DNA of 64,000 nt, taken from assembly GCA_022457155.1 (NCBI GenBank), contig JAJGOT010000360.1, forward strand, positions 689,501 through 753,500, written 5' to 3'. Position 1 is the first letter of the stretch, and each line of letters begins with the position of its first letter. The position numbers were made by a program, and so were the translations under genes. The notes beneath the pieces were generated by a model, which did no database searches, was not told where the DNA came from, and was given only the letters and a program-made list of their open reading frames with translations. Shown piece by piece: positions 42,030-52,480 of this stretch. This DNA is from Cladopsammia gracilis (taxonomy: Eukaryota > Cnidaria > Anthozoa > Scleractinia > Dendrophylliidae).

Positions 42030-43045
42030 CCTATTTAAAACTTTTTCGTCAGATATGACAATCTACAATACACCTAGTACCTCCCTGCCGTGTCATTTCA
42101 TGAAATTCTATGCCCCCGGGCTGAATTTTTGGACACAAAATTGCTTGTTTTTACTCTTCCGAAGGCTTCCCGAGCAAACACGAATGCAAAAATATATTTA
42201 TGGTAATTTTGCTCATTTATTATGCACGGGCTATTGCCAACACTTCATGCAGAAAAAACAATACGTTGCTAAATAGCACATCTATTTTACCAGACAGCGC
42301 TCTGCACGTGCAGTAAATAATGCAGAAACATTATGAAGCCTGTTCATGAATATTTCGCGCATTTTCGGTATCAACCGTCGCACTTCGTGCAATGCATACT
42401 AATGAGCGGAACCTGTCACCTGCGACCTTAATTAAGACATGGATTTTTTGTCCTTAAAGGATCCTTTTAGAGATTTTAAAGAGTCCCAATCTTTCTTGAG
42501 ATAATAACTTGTCATGGAGTTCAAGGAAATAAACATTGCACTTGTTTAAAAAAGGTCTTATCAACCGTCACTTGATATACCCTAATTGATGACGTCACAA
42601 AACTTGTCTTTTAAAATGGGGTACGTTTGCAATCGGAAAGTTTAAAAACGTTCGCCATCAAAATGCTTAGAAGGTTCTCTGCAATGTAACTCCACCTTTT
42701 AGGCGGTATCCATCATATGGCCACGATAATAAGAGCTTAGATCATTTTCCCTTGATAAACATTAATATGCAAACATCACACTTGGGTGTCTTGTGATAAA
42801 ACTAAAGCAAGAGTGATCACACCTTTACAATTTCAACAAAGGCAAATGGCGCGATGAATCAATCGATATCCGAAATTTAACAGAAACTAGTGCCAATCAC
42901 AAGGAATCGTACTCAGGGTCAGTATTGTAGCCTACTGAGTTAATCTCGACCCCATTTAAACGTTTTTTTTTTCATTCTGGGACTGAGAAGTGGGAGGCCA
43001 CTTCCCTCCAAGAATATTAAAGCTATATCTATGAGACTAACAGGG
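42030..43045. other. Non-coding stretch
   Basis: No conserved ORF. Nothing beyond ordinary AT-rich DNA is seen. Confidence 0.5.
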
Positions 43046-43050
43046 TTTAA

Positions 43051-43460
43051 AGGGATGGTTTCACGGTTCGGCGCATGTGCACAAATTAAAATGCTTTATT
43101 CCCTTTCTTACTAATTTTGTCGGTTAAAAAACCGCTCACATTTACTTCAATAATCACACACTATAATTAGCCCACACAAAGCGAAGGATGAGCAAAAGTT
43201 ACAGAACATTTCAACGAATAACACCGAAAAAGTCAACACTGAATAAAACCTTTGACCCGAAGGTTTTATTCTACGCTCTGGTGGCTTTCATGCCGCACAT
43301 AGGTATGCATAATCATCTATTCAATCAGCTGACTGACCGCGACATTTTCACGGGCAAATTTCCCGCCAAAGTTATCTACTCGCTTCCGATTGGTCTAAAC
43401 AATGAAATTGAATGGGTTACGTCATAGCTTGCACATGCGCCAAACCGTAAAACCCTCTCT
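43051..43460. mobile_element. 410-bp MITE with TTAA target duplication
   Basis: Inverted ends of about 30 bp (TTCACGGTTCGGCGCATGTGC and its inverse at 43,431-43,455) are flanked by TTAA (43,047-43,050 and 43,461-43,464). The wider six bases TTTAAA also match. TTAA specificity points to piggyBac-type mobilisation, though other superfamilies share it. The ORF at 43,188-43,427 has no recognisable domain. Confidence 0.7.
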
Positions 43461-43486
43461 TTAAAGTACGTCAAAAACTGGCTCAT

Positions 43487-43625
43487 CCTCGGTGTAAGAA
43501 CCTGTGAAACTCATGAGTGACGTAAAACAAAGAAAACAAAAGGCATAGAACAATAGTGTCAACTGGGAATGCAATACTTCAAAGGTGAAAAACAAAGGAA
43601 AAAGTCACAGGTTCTTACACCGAGG
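43487..43625. mobile_element. 139-bp MITE with 21-bp perfect inverted ends
   Basis: CCTCGGTGTAAGAACCTGTGA at 43,487 and its inverse ending 43,625. It sits 20 bp upstream of a secreted-peptide pseudogene. Confidence 0.75.
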
Positions 43626-43645
43626 TAAACCCCAAAAACTCAACA

Positions 43646-43765
43646 ATGAATTCGAAATGTCTTATTATCTTTATGAGCTTCTTGCTGATTGCTGAACGGC
43701 GTCTTGTTTGACAATACGGGGTCTCTTAACGTCCCACGAAGTTCAAGAAGAAACTAGCTCTGCCA
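43646..43765 (+). pseudogene. Secreted-peptide paralogue, frameshifted
   Basis: MNSKCLIIFMSFLLIAE is a signal-peptide-like start. A one-base shift then leads into the family's LFDNTGSL block and a short Ser/Arg tail. The shift and early stop make it a likely pseudogene of the gene at 50,171. Confidence 0.6.
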
Positions 43766-43963
43766 ACAGAAACACAAGAAATGAAAAGGTGGAAGAAGTT
43801 AACTTTAATTTTGACCATTGGTGATTTTATTAACGCGATGTGGTGCAATGTAACGTAATAGCACGACGGGTGTTCTTTCAACAAAATAATATAAGAGAAT
43901 CAAAGCAAACAAGTTAATTAAGAGCAGCCGAACGTATCTCTTGTCCCATAAAATAACTCAGCG

Positions 43964-44133
43964 ATGAATTCAAAACAGTTATTTTCTTCATAACTTTGTG
44001 GCTTATTCTGGGCGGCGAATTGTTTGACCAGGCAAATCCTGAGGGATTTGCAGGTACTGGGGGATTGAGACGAAGACGAAAGGGAAATCGGAGAAAAGAA
44101 GAAGAAGCTCTTGCAAAAGAGATGTTTTTATAA
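43964..44133 (+). pseudogene. Secreted-peptide paralogue with basic tail, frameshifted
   Basis: The ATG context MNSKQLF matches the family. After a one-base shift the frame reads LWLILGGELFDQANPEG, then a basic run LRRRRKGNRRKEEE, and stops at 44,133. The order (hydrophobic leader, LFDQ, basic region) matches the 50,171 gene. Confidence 0.65.
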
Positions 44134-44583
44134 CTTTAGACCTGAAGGAAGAACTTGGTGTGTCATATTTGGTATGGGTTTGAAATTTGTAGTCTCAATC
44201 ACATAAAACCTTTCATATCACCTCTATTTAGTTTTAAGTTGACGCCGGAATCACAATTTCGACAGCAATTTCAGAACTTTATACTTTGTTTGCAGTAGGA
44301 AACAAAGTGACAGCTGAATGTAAATTAGAATACGCCTTGAAATTAGTAAAATATATGATAATTTTTTCCGATTATTTTGCGAGAAATGACATACTCGTTT
44401 TTAATTCTATCCACTCTGATCGGCAGTTGCCCAACATCTTCAAAACCCTAAATGACCGGCAGTCCGACACTTCTGACAAACTCAAGGAAATCGAAGGAAC
44501 TATCCAAACTAGGCTATGCTATGCTATTTTAGTGATTCTGAAGAGCTTCGTACTGAGATCTTAAATCCAACCCTTGGTTTACA

Positions 44584-45059
44584 CCCCGGGGGGTACTTTC
44601 ATATATGAGCTACGCGGGTATGTGCCGCTGTGAAGGGTTTGGTTTTCAGGCATTTTAGTCTGGGATAGGATATAGTAATCAAAGATTTTTGGTCTAGAAT
44701 AGGGTATCATTTTCTGCGAAACTGATCAGTACTAGTTGCGTGAAGAATTTAATCAAGACAAGGTTTACTGGCAAATGGCATTTAAAAATCGGTACGGAGG
44801 GCAGTACGGCATTTTTAGTGACCCCGGTGAAATAATAACTGTCATATAAGTGAAAGAGTTTCTGGAAAATAGCGAGTCTGGAATAGGTCTAGGATGGGAT
44901 AGGGTGTTTCGGTGTTAGTCTAGAATAGGGTTGCAAAATGCATCTAAAATGGTATAGTATAGATTAAGGGTCTTGAGTCCCAGCGGCGCATCCCCACCCA
45001 AAAATTTGCAGATTACTGTCCCCCCCCCCTCCACGAGGGGGGGGGGGGGGGGGGGGGGC
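44584..45059. mobile_element. C/G-tract-ended element, reverse copy
   Basis: Reverse-complement relative of 17,445-17,860, with G-runs at 45,038-45,058. The paralogous site at 54,855-54,870 is unbroken, and a TTACAC stretch is repeated on both sides. Confidence 0.75.
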
Positions 45060-45964
45060 CTTACACTGGGCACAGAATACGAAGTCATAAGTCATGGCAC
45101 TCCAAATTCCACATTCCAAATTTTGCAATTGAATAGTGGGCTAATTACTATTGGTCTCCCGCTAATTTCTAGTTTTAATTTTCCTTGAATATTTCTTTGT
45201 TAGGGTACAAAGAAGGAACACGGCTATTCGTATGTAATAGGACTACATGCTGTCCAATTTGGAAATAGTTGGATGAAAAAATTCCGAGGACAGCCAAAAT
45301 TGGACGACGCCGTAGGCCGAGTCCAATTTGGCCGTCAGAGGAATTTTTTGAATCCAATTATTTCCAAAATGGACAAGCATGTAGTCCTATTACTTATTAA
45401 TTATATAGCTAGTGAGGAAATACAGCTTCGCAAGGAAAACTATGGAAACTGTCTCTGATTAGGAGCAGACTGAAATCTTAATAATTTTTTTATTTTAATT
45501 CATTTTTAAATACATGCTGTAGTCCCAATAGAAATTAATTTCATTATCACAATTGAATTTAATAAATATAATAAATATAACAATACTGTAAAGCTTTAAG
45601 GTCAAAAAATTTAGAATTTCATTATTTTGAAACTATCCAGTTTTCAATATCAAGAAATAAAAGTGTACACACAATAAAGATGGAAAAGATTAAGAAAAGA
45701 ATGCAATTAACAAAGTGCAGAAAAAATAAAATTAATTATTTTAGTGTGTACAAAACACGCACAAATTAAAAAAGTGCAAAACTACAATAAAGTTTTTGTA
45801 CAGTCAGCAATAGCTAGTCCTCATCTGAGTCTGAGAGTACAGAAGCTCTAATCCTTTTCCATGTACGTCGTGGCTCTGTGCTTTGGTGAGTTGGCACTGG
45901 CATATTAGATAGACCTGGAAAGCCAGGAAATGCACCATAGAAATTCACTGTTACTGTAAAGTTG

Positions 45965-46110
45965 AACAACAACAACAACAATTTATTCAACAAGAAACAA
46001 CAACAACAATGTATACTTAGTATAATAATGAAAGAGTTGACTGATTTGTTTGCCCTGCAAATAGCTGGAAAGCTAATCGGGGCGGGGCAAAACAAGTACA
46101 TGAAAAATAC
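45965..46110. repeat. CAA-tailed dispersed short repeat, copy 2
   Basis: Near-identical to 11,190-11,340, at the 3' side of the recombinase gene. Confidence 0.6.
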
Positions 46111-46116
46111 AAATAT

Positions 46117-47280
46117 CTACAAAATCAAAAACCTTATACTATTGAAAAGCCTTGCAGATTGCACATGATAATAATAGTTGTTGATGGTACTGAAACTGTT
46201 GCTGGAAGAACTGGCTTGAAGGGGTAGTCTATCCTTATTGAGGCTACTGTTAGCAGGTTGTTGTTGAATATCACTTGTTTGCTTGCATCCACTGATGATA
46301 TTTGACAGTTCCCTTGCCTGATTCTCGTCATCTCTTTCATATGAATTAAGGCTGAGAATATTACGGTGTCCAGTAACATCAATAATCTTGTCCCTCGGGA
46401 CACCAGCATTCTTTAGCTTTTGCACACAAGTTTTTCTGCTGATCGAATGATTGGTAATTTTGTTACCAGTGGCAGCAGTTAAACCAGACTTGACTACCAT
46501 GTCTTTCATTATCTGTCCAATTTTGTGTTCACCCATTCGTTGACTGCTAAACCATACTTGGCCCTTGGGTTTTGAAATAGTTGTCAAGTAGAATGGCCCA
46601 CTGTCTCTCATTTCCGGTGGTAATCTAGACAGCATTCTTCGAAAAGCATTACAGGGCATCTTTCTTCGCCAGTCCAAAACATTTTGGGTTGTACAGCTCT
46701 GTGGGCGATCCGGAGACCTCCTTGCCTCGTTTTTGTAGGGCCTTCTTTAAAAGTTACGTATTTGACAACGCTGTCAGGACTGGTTATTATGCTGAAATCT
46801 TCCACCATCATTGAATAGTGCTCTTGTCTCCCTCGGAGGCCAAAGTGTTCAGTGACATTTTTAAAGTTTACATTGACCAGAACTTAAGCACAATGTTTAC
46901 CGAGCTGACGTGACTGCCAGAGTAATTCTTCGTCTTCTTTATTCAAAGCGTGAGATGCATTTTTTCGCTTTCCGTAACCCTTCACTCTCAATTCTCTTGC
47001 TTTCGCCTCAAGTTGTTGCCTTGACTTTTCAAATTCGCGGTCTCGCAAGATGCTGTGTTTTTTGCCAGCGTTTTTAAAATGGCGGTCCAACGCGCTCTGC
47101 ATCACTGCCAGACTTTCTGGTTCATATTCGCCGCCGTCTTTTTTTCGAATTTCGGCAAAGAAGCGGCAGAGAATTGCATCTAGCTCTTCTGGAGGGATAT
47201 CTTCAAAACGTCTCGCTTCGTTATTACGCTGGAGTTTCTACTCGTTGAAAACGTTCAGCCACGTTTTCGTTTCTGCTTCT
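46117..47280 (-). pseudogene. Crypton-type tyrosine recombinase (DUF3504-like), broken
   Basis: It reads leftward: a TWLNVFNE-like entry (about 47,265), RFEDIPPEELDAILC, then DREFEKSRQQLEAKAREL and KGYGKRKNASHAL, the core of the DUF3504 N-terminal half. The frame passes a TAA at about 46,884 and continues with FGLRGRQEHYSMM and PTKTRQGG. A frameshift near 46,640-46,680 leads to NHSISRKTCVQKLKNAGVP (catalytic Arg region), VTGHRNILSLNSYERDD (catalytic His and Tyr) and a Ser-rich tail. Cryptons use such recombinases to excise and integrate as circles. The breaks indicate it is inactive. Confidence 0.75.
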
Positions 47281-47617
47281 AAGAGTATTAATTTCCTCTT
47301 CCTGCAACCATGGAAATCTCTCATTTGTGTTACAACTGCTAAAGATGGAAAAAGTTGGCAAATTTTCTTCACTGAATTTCTCCATGTTGTCAACAACAAT
47401 GGCGACCTGTCCTGCTTTCAGTGCTGACGTTTGCTCACTACTGATTGGTTGGTTTCACATCTATTGTTTTTTCTCGGATTTCATTGGCTGAAACAAACTG
47501 TCCTATTTTTTCCCAAATAGGACAGTTTCTGCAATTTTACTCAAACTCCATATTGAAAACTGTCCAAATTATATCCCAAATTGGACAGTTCTGAGAAATT
47601 AAAGGATAATAGCCGTG

Positions 47618-50090
47618 CTGACAATACTGGATTAATTGACTGCTATATAATTATACTCATTAACTGCCTCGCGAGGAAGATTTCTCCACAAGACTTGTTA
47701 TGAGTTAAAAGGGCAAGATACAACGAGCTTAGAAGCATATTGATTAATTTATTAAAACTGTTATTTAAAATTGCGTTTTTCCGAAATATCCCAGAAGCTA
47801 ATTGCAAAACAAATTATAATGTCAAATTTAAGTAATATAATAATAGCAGTGAATAAACTTCCACAAATGTTGTCAATTTGGGCGTCTCATTCTCTTAGCT
47901 AAAGCGTATCAATGAAAGTGTTTCGTTGAAGCAAACTCATGCAAACTTAAACACTTTACTAACAACTGTCGTCACACCAAAGCTAAAAGTAATCATAAGT
48001 TTACCATCACAGGAAAGGCAAATATTATTCAAAGCAAAATAGACAATTAGCAGTGCAAAGGGCACAAGATAAATCGTAGCTCTTGCTTGGTATCACAATC
48101 GTTGCCTATCGAGTAAATTCTCAAGGAATGCTGGTGAAAATGACGCAATACGTTTTTCCAGTTAATTATACCGTAATGGCATTTTGTGAATTAACATTGA
48201 CCAAAACCGTTTTAGCTTGAACTAACAAAAAGCAACGACAAATCGGCGTTATTATGAAAATTAAAACAGATGGATGTCAAGTGATGCCATTTGTCAATAT
48301 TTTGCGAATGTGCACAGAAAACATTAATAGCACGTTTATTTGTTTAATAATATAATTAATCACCTGTAGATCCATTAGTGTTAAGAAAACCAAGATTATG
48401 TTTCAACATTTGAGTGCAGGTATCAATGCAGTGATATGGCTAGAAAAAGATATTTACTTGAAATGGATCTGCTAGAAAAATAACACCATAAAATGTAGTA
48501 AAATAATCAATACAGGAAAATCTATCTTTTCGTTATAAACTACGCCAAATAAGGGTAAAATGTAGATTTAAATCTTGTTTAATAAAGTCATGTTGCTTTT
48601 GAAGAAATGGTGTTCACTGCAAAAAAAGGCAATACATTAAGTGGTAGTTTGATAGCTTCAATAAAAGAAGGATATAAGTTATTGACCAAGACTTAAAGCT
48701 TGAATTAACAAAAGAAACAACGAACAATAGATGCGTCGACGGATTCTTCTTCAGGCTAAGGGAATTTACTACGACGATGCTCACATAATTCTATCTAGAA
48801 TAAATCTTCCAAAACCGCTTGCCAAAATCTTTTCTTACCTAACTTTGTTTTTCTATCAGTTACTTATACACCCTATGCGGCTTTAATTCAGCTTGGCATG
48901 TTTTCGTAATCTTGGATTTTAAGTTTCCAAAATCAGATATAAAAAAGGATTGTTGTCTTGTTTGAAAACGATTAAAAATATGCGCTTGCCAATATTCATT
49001 CGTATGACATAATTGTTCTAACTGAGCTGATCGCAACAGCAGTAGCTATCATGCATTGTATTGCAACAATAAAGTCATCACTATTTTCAAAAGCGAATGT
49101 TTCAAACACTTCGAGAGTAGAATGAACAAAGTTTCAAGTCATCGTAAGGGATCAGAGCTAACAAAGGAAAAATGAAAGCAGGACAAACAGCACTTATTCG
49201 TTTTTAAAACGTTCGTTTAAGAGAGGACTAAATAAATAGGCCTTCAGGGTTTACTGATCGGAATGGTGAGTAGTTAACCGAATTTATCTTGTTTAAAACT
49301 TATAAACGGATGGCCGAATTAGCGTATATATTTTTTTACGCGAGAAAATCTGTAAAGAAACGGTCTTCCTTATAATATTTATGGTATTCTGTGGATTTCA
49401 ATTGCAAGCAGGAGCGGGCCTTTAATGTCCAAAATGCAGCTTTAGCCCCTTATCGTCTGGTAAAAAAATATCCTTTATTTACCCTCGGCAGTGGTCTGGT
49501 TGATTCTTTTGAAAAAAAAATAAACTAACAAGGCTTGTCTTTAGAATATAGGTATTAAAAGAGTATTTCAGAACGCATTTTGTTTAGGCGAGAATCCAGA
49601 TGAAACCGAACCCGTCAGAATAAATGATCACAACAATTTAATTTCAATAACACTTTACAAAGCTAAGGAGAACCTTTCTCCTACATGTGCTTAAATAACT
49701 AATTTATTGTTAATTGCTAAAATAACTTAACCACAAATGGATTTACAGTATTATAGTTTTTGGCAGTTCAAGTGAGTCTTTTAAGAAAAAAAACGAAAGC
49801 AATTTATCTTATGTTGACTTAATTTCGGATCAAATTAAATAAGTCATTTTTCATCAGCAAAACAATGTCAACCGGCTAACGTAATGAAATGCATGGAGCA
49901 CTGAAACGCGAATCTAGACATTAATATAAGCCGTTGCTGACGATTTTGCCAGAAATTGACATACTTGTTGTTCATTCGCTCCACCTTGTTGTTCATTCGC
50001 TCAATTCACTTTGCAGGATACAGTGTGACTTCACAACAGTTAGTATTACCGCAGGTGGTCTTTGTTTTTTTGTCTTTTCTCGGTAGTTCG
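47618..50090. other. Non-coding host DNA, largely duplicated
   Basis: 47,630-49,300 is collinear with 55,386-59,250. 49,400-50,090 is collinear with 51,400-52,440. No ORF over 60 codons is supported. Confidence 0.6.
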
Positions 50091-50170
50091 TTTTGCAGCA
50101 TATAAATCACACGTTACGAGCTGAGCATTACCAGTCAACGGCTTACTGTTCAAGAAGAGAGATCTCAACG

Positions 50171-50371
50171 ATGTGTTCCAAACAACTTTTTGTCTTCATA
50201 TGCTTGTTGCTGATTCTTAGTTGGGTCCTGTTTGACCAGGCGGAGTCTCTTTATACTGCGAGAAGGCCACGCAAACGCAAACGAAAGAATAAAGGAGATG
50301 AGAACGACTTTATTCGTTCAGATATCGACAAAAACCTCGGTGCTTCGTCTGCCATTTGGGTAGGTAATTAG
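50171..50371 (+). CDS. Small secreted basic peptide precursor (probable first exon)
   Basis: MCSKQLFVFICLLLILSWVL is a textbook signal peptide (basic n-region, 14-residue hydrophobic core). It is followed by FDQAESLYTA and a polybasic run RRPRKRKRKNKGDEN that could be a convertase-processing site. The ATG at 50,171 is chosen because the signal peptide starts there; an upstream in-frame ATG at 50,093 would bury it. A donor-like GGGTAGGTAA near the stop (50,358-50,367) suggests an intron. A TATA-like CATATAAATC lies about 70 bp upstream. Related broken copies are at 39,390, 43,646 and 43,964. Function unknown; a toxin-, hormone- or antimicrobial-like role cannot be told apart. Confidence 0.65.
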   Translation: MCSKQLFVFICLLLILSWVLFDQAESLYTARRPRKRKRKNKGDENDFIRSDIDKNLGASSAIWVGN

Positions 50372-51399
50372 TGATTATGAAAGTAACCAGAATCATCTCT
50401 ATGTGTTAAAAGCATATTAATTACATAATTTGGCTTCTTTAATTTTTCCTCTGGAATCAAAATGTTGACTGCAGAGTTTCCTTATTTAGGAATACAAATG
50501 TTTAATAAAAAGCTCAAGATGTGAAACGAATCAGTAGAACAGACGATTTTAATGAAGCGTTTGGTATAAATCATTGTGACTCAGTGACAGGTCCCAACAA
50601 AACCGCATGCATAGACCACTGTGAAATTTGCCTGTCCTTAAGGCAAATTTAGCATCCCCACCTTGGTCCGGTAATTATACAAAAGTCATTCCAATGAAAT
50701 TTTCGTTCATTCCATTTCAGGAGATAAAAAGTAGGTAGGTCTGTCAGTCAGTCGGTCGGTCGGTTGGAACAAAAACAGAAAAATAGAAAAACCAACAAAC
50801 AAAGTATAATTATAGATAAATCAGTGATTTGACTAGAGTGCATGAATTTAAATGAGTCAAAGATTTCATTTTACTTTAGAAAAAATTTACAGTCCTTTAC
50901 GACTGTATTGAGCAATGTGAGATCTGTAGGTTAAAAGGGATTAGGCTAAAAAGAAGAAAAATGGCGGCACCTCTTGTGTTTCAAGTTTCTTCCCTGATCG
51001 ACTGGCCTCCCCTGAAATAATGCTGAACTCAAGATTTTCTTTTAACATGCAAAGATTTAAGAGTGAAAGATAATTCAATTTTGCTGTAAAGTCAAATAAG
51101 TCAAATGCATCATAAAAAGCTGTCAAGTTAGCAAAATATAATGAATAACCAATCAAAATAAAATTTCGTCTTTGATGATTATTAGCACTACATGTTCTTT
51201 GTTCTTACTCTAGAACGTTTTTGAAGTTAATCAACAGATGGACAAATCTTTGGATAAAAACAAATCTCTCCACTTATACATGTAAATCAATTTACCTATG
51301 GCTGTAGTACAACAAGACAAACTGATCACACGATCATGATCACAGGAATGCTAGGATTTCTGGCGCAATAATACAAGATTCATAACTCAAAGCGAAACA
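50372..51399. other. Non-coding stretch downstream of the peptide exon
   Basis: Possibly intronic to the gene at 50,171. A (GTCG)n-like tract lies near 50,745. No second exon is identified with confidence. Confidence 0.4.
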
Positions 51400-52480
51400 T
51401 AAAGAATGTGCAATGCGCGAAAAATAATTTGTGGTTAGTTTGGCAGGAGCAGGCCTTTGATATCCAAGTTGTAGCTTCGGCTGTTTTTTTTTTTGTTATT
51501 TTATTGTGATGTTAGATGTAGGGGTTCCTTTTTTTGTTTAGTTGGCTTGATATGTTTGTAATTAACCCTTGGACGTGCAACCCCTTATCTCTTTCTTCGA
51601 CTTTGTCAGCCAAGCCGTATTTCGTGGCTGTTTGTTTGGCCCTAAGACACATTTTGACAAACTCTGAGGAGAATTGGTTATGCCATTTTTAAACAAAAAT
51701 GCGTGTTTCTCTCCTGTTTGGGTATTTTTTTTTCGTTAATCGTGACACCTCGAAATGACGAAAAGGGGTAGTGCTACGGTGGGGGTAATACGTTTGTCTG
51801 TACGTCTGTAGCATTAAAGCCCTGGAATATGATTTAATTTTGATCTTAAATTATATTAATTATCGAACAATGAAATAGTGTATTTGATGTATTTGATATT
51901 GACCCAAACATTACGCTTGAACTGAGAAAAAACAACGACAGATACGACGGGCGTCAATGGTTGCTTTTTTGGTAAGGGAAGGAGCTAAATAGCCTTGTCT
52001 TTAGTATAGGTACTATAAGCGTATTTCAGAACGGTTTTTTTTTGGTGGAAGGCAGGATAAGACCTAAGCCATCAGAACAAAGTATGTCAACATTACTCCA
52101 ATAAAACTTTACTGAGTAGAAACTTTCTGCTGTTAAAAGACCAATTTAATGTCTATTGCTGAAGTAATTTAGCCACAAATGATCTGTCATAATTTCTTGC
52201 TAGTTGAAGTGTAGCTTTAAAAAAAAATAAACCCGGAAGAAATTGATATTATGGTGACTTAATTATGGATCACAATAAATTTGTCATAGTCAAATAAGGC
52301 ACTGAAACGCCAATCTAAATATTAGTTCAGCCATGTGAAACAATTGCTGATGATTTGATGTCAATTCGACCCACGTTGCTTTACAGGATATAGCGTAAGT
52401 TAATAACCATTAATGTTGCCACAAGTGGTCTTTGTGTACTGAGCTTTTCCTGAACATAAAACAAAGCATTAAGTTCGTTT
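51400..52480 (+). repeat. Duplicate of the peptide-gene upstream region (orphan promoter copy)
   Basis: Collinear with 49,400-50,110: the CTTGTCTTTAG block, the ACCACAAATG block, the CGCCAATCTA block and the GTGGTCTTTG block near the TATA region. It ends before any signal-peptide ORF, so it is a promoter copy without a gene. Confidence 0.6.

Larger units (their letters stand above)
45219..47617. mobile_element. 2.4-kb insertion with 10-bp inverted ends carrying a tyrosine recombinase
   Basis: The ends are CACGGCTATT and AATAGCCGTG. Several TGTCCAATTTGG-type motifs in both orientations lie just inside each end. The left end has a 166-bp palindrome (45,235-45,400). The duplicated block at 55,355-55,390 lacks the insertion. 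Cryptons usually have no inverted ends, so either the recombinase belongs to a different carrier or the ends are a MITE-like scaffold. Confidence 0.65.
44490..49300 (+). repeat. Duplicated host block, copy 1
   Basis: Collinear with about 54,775-59,250. Examples are 44,500-44,580 with 54,770-54,860, 47,660-47,960 with 55,386-55,690, and 48,010-48,110 with 57,420-57,520. Outside its insertions no gene is recognised. It provides empty sites for the insertions in copy 2 and the reverse. Confidence 0.75.

Noticed and set aside
43188..43427. 79-residue ORF
   Set aside because: Lies wholly inside a TTAA-flanked MITE and has no domain.
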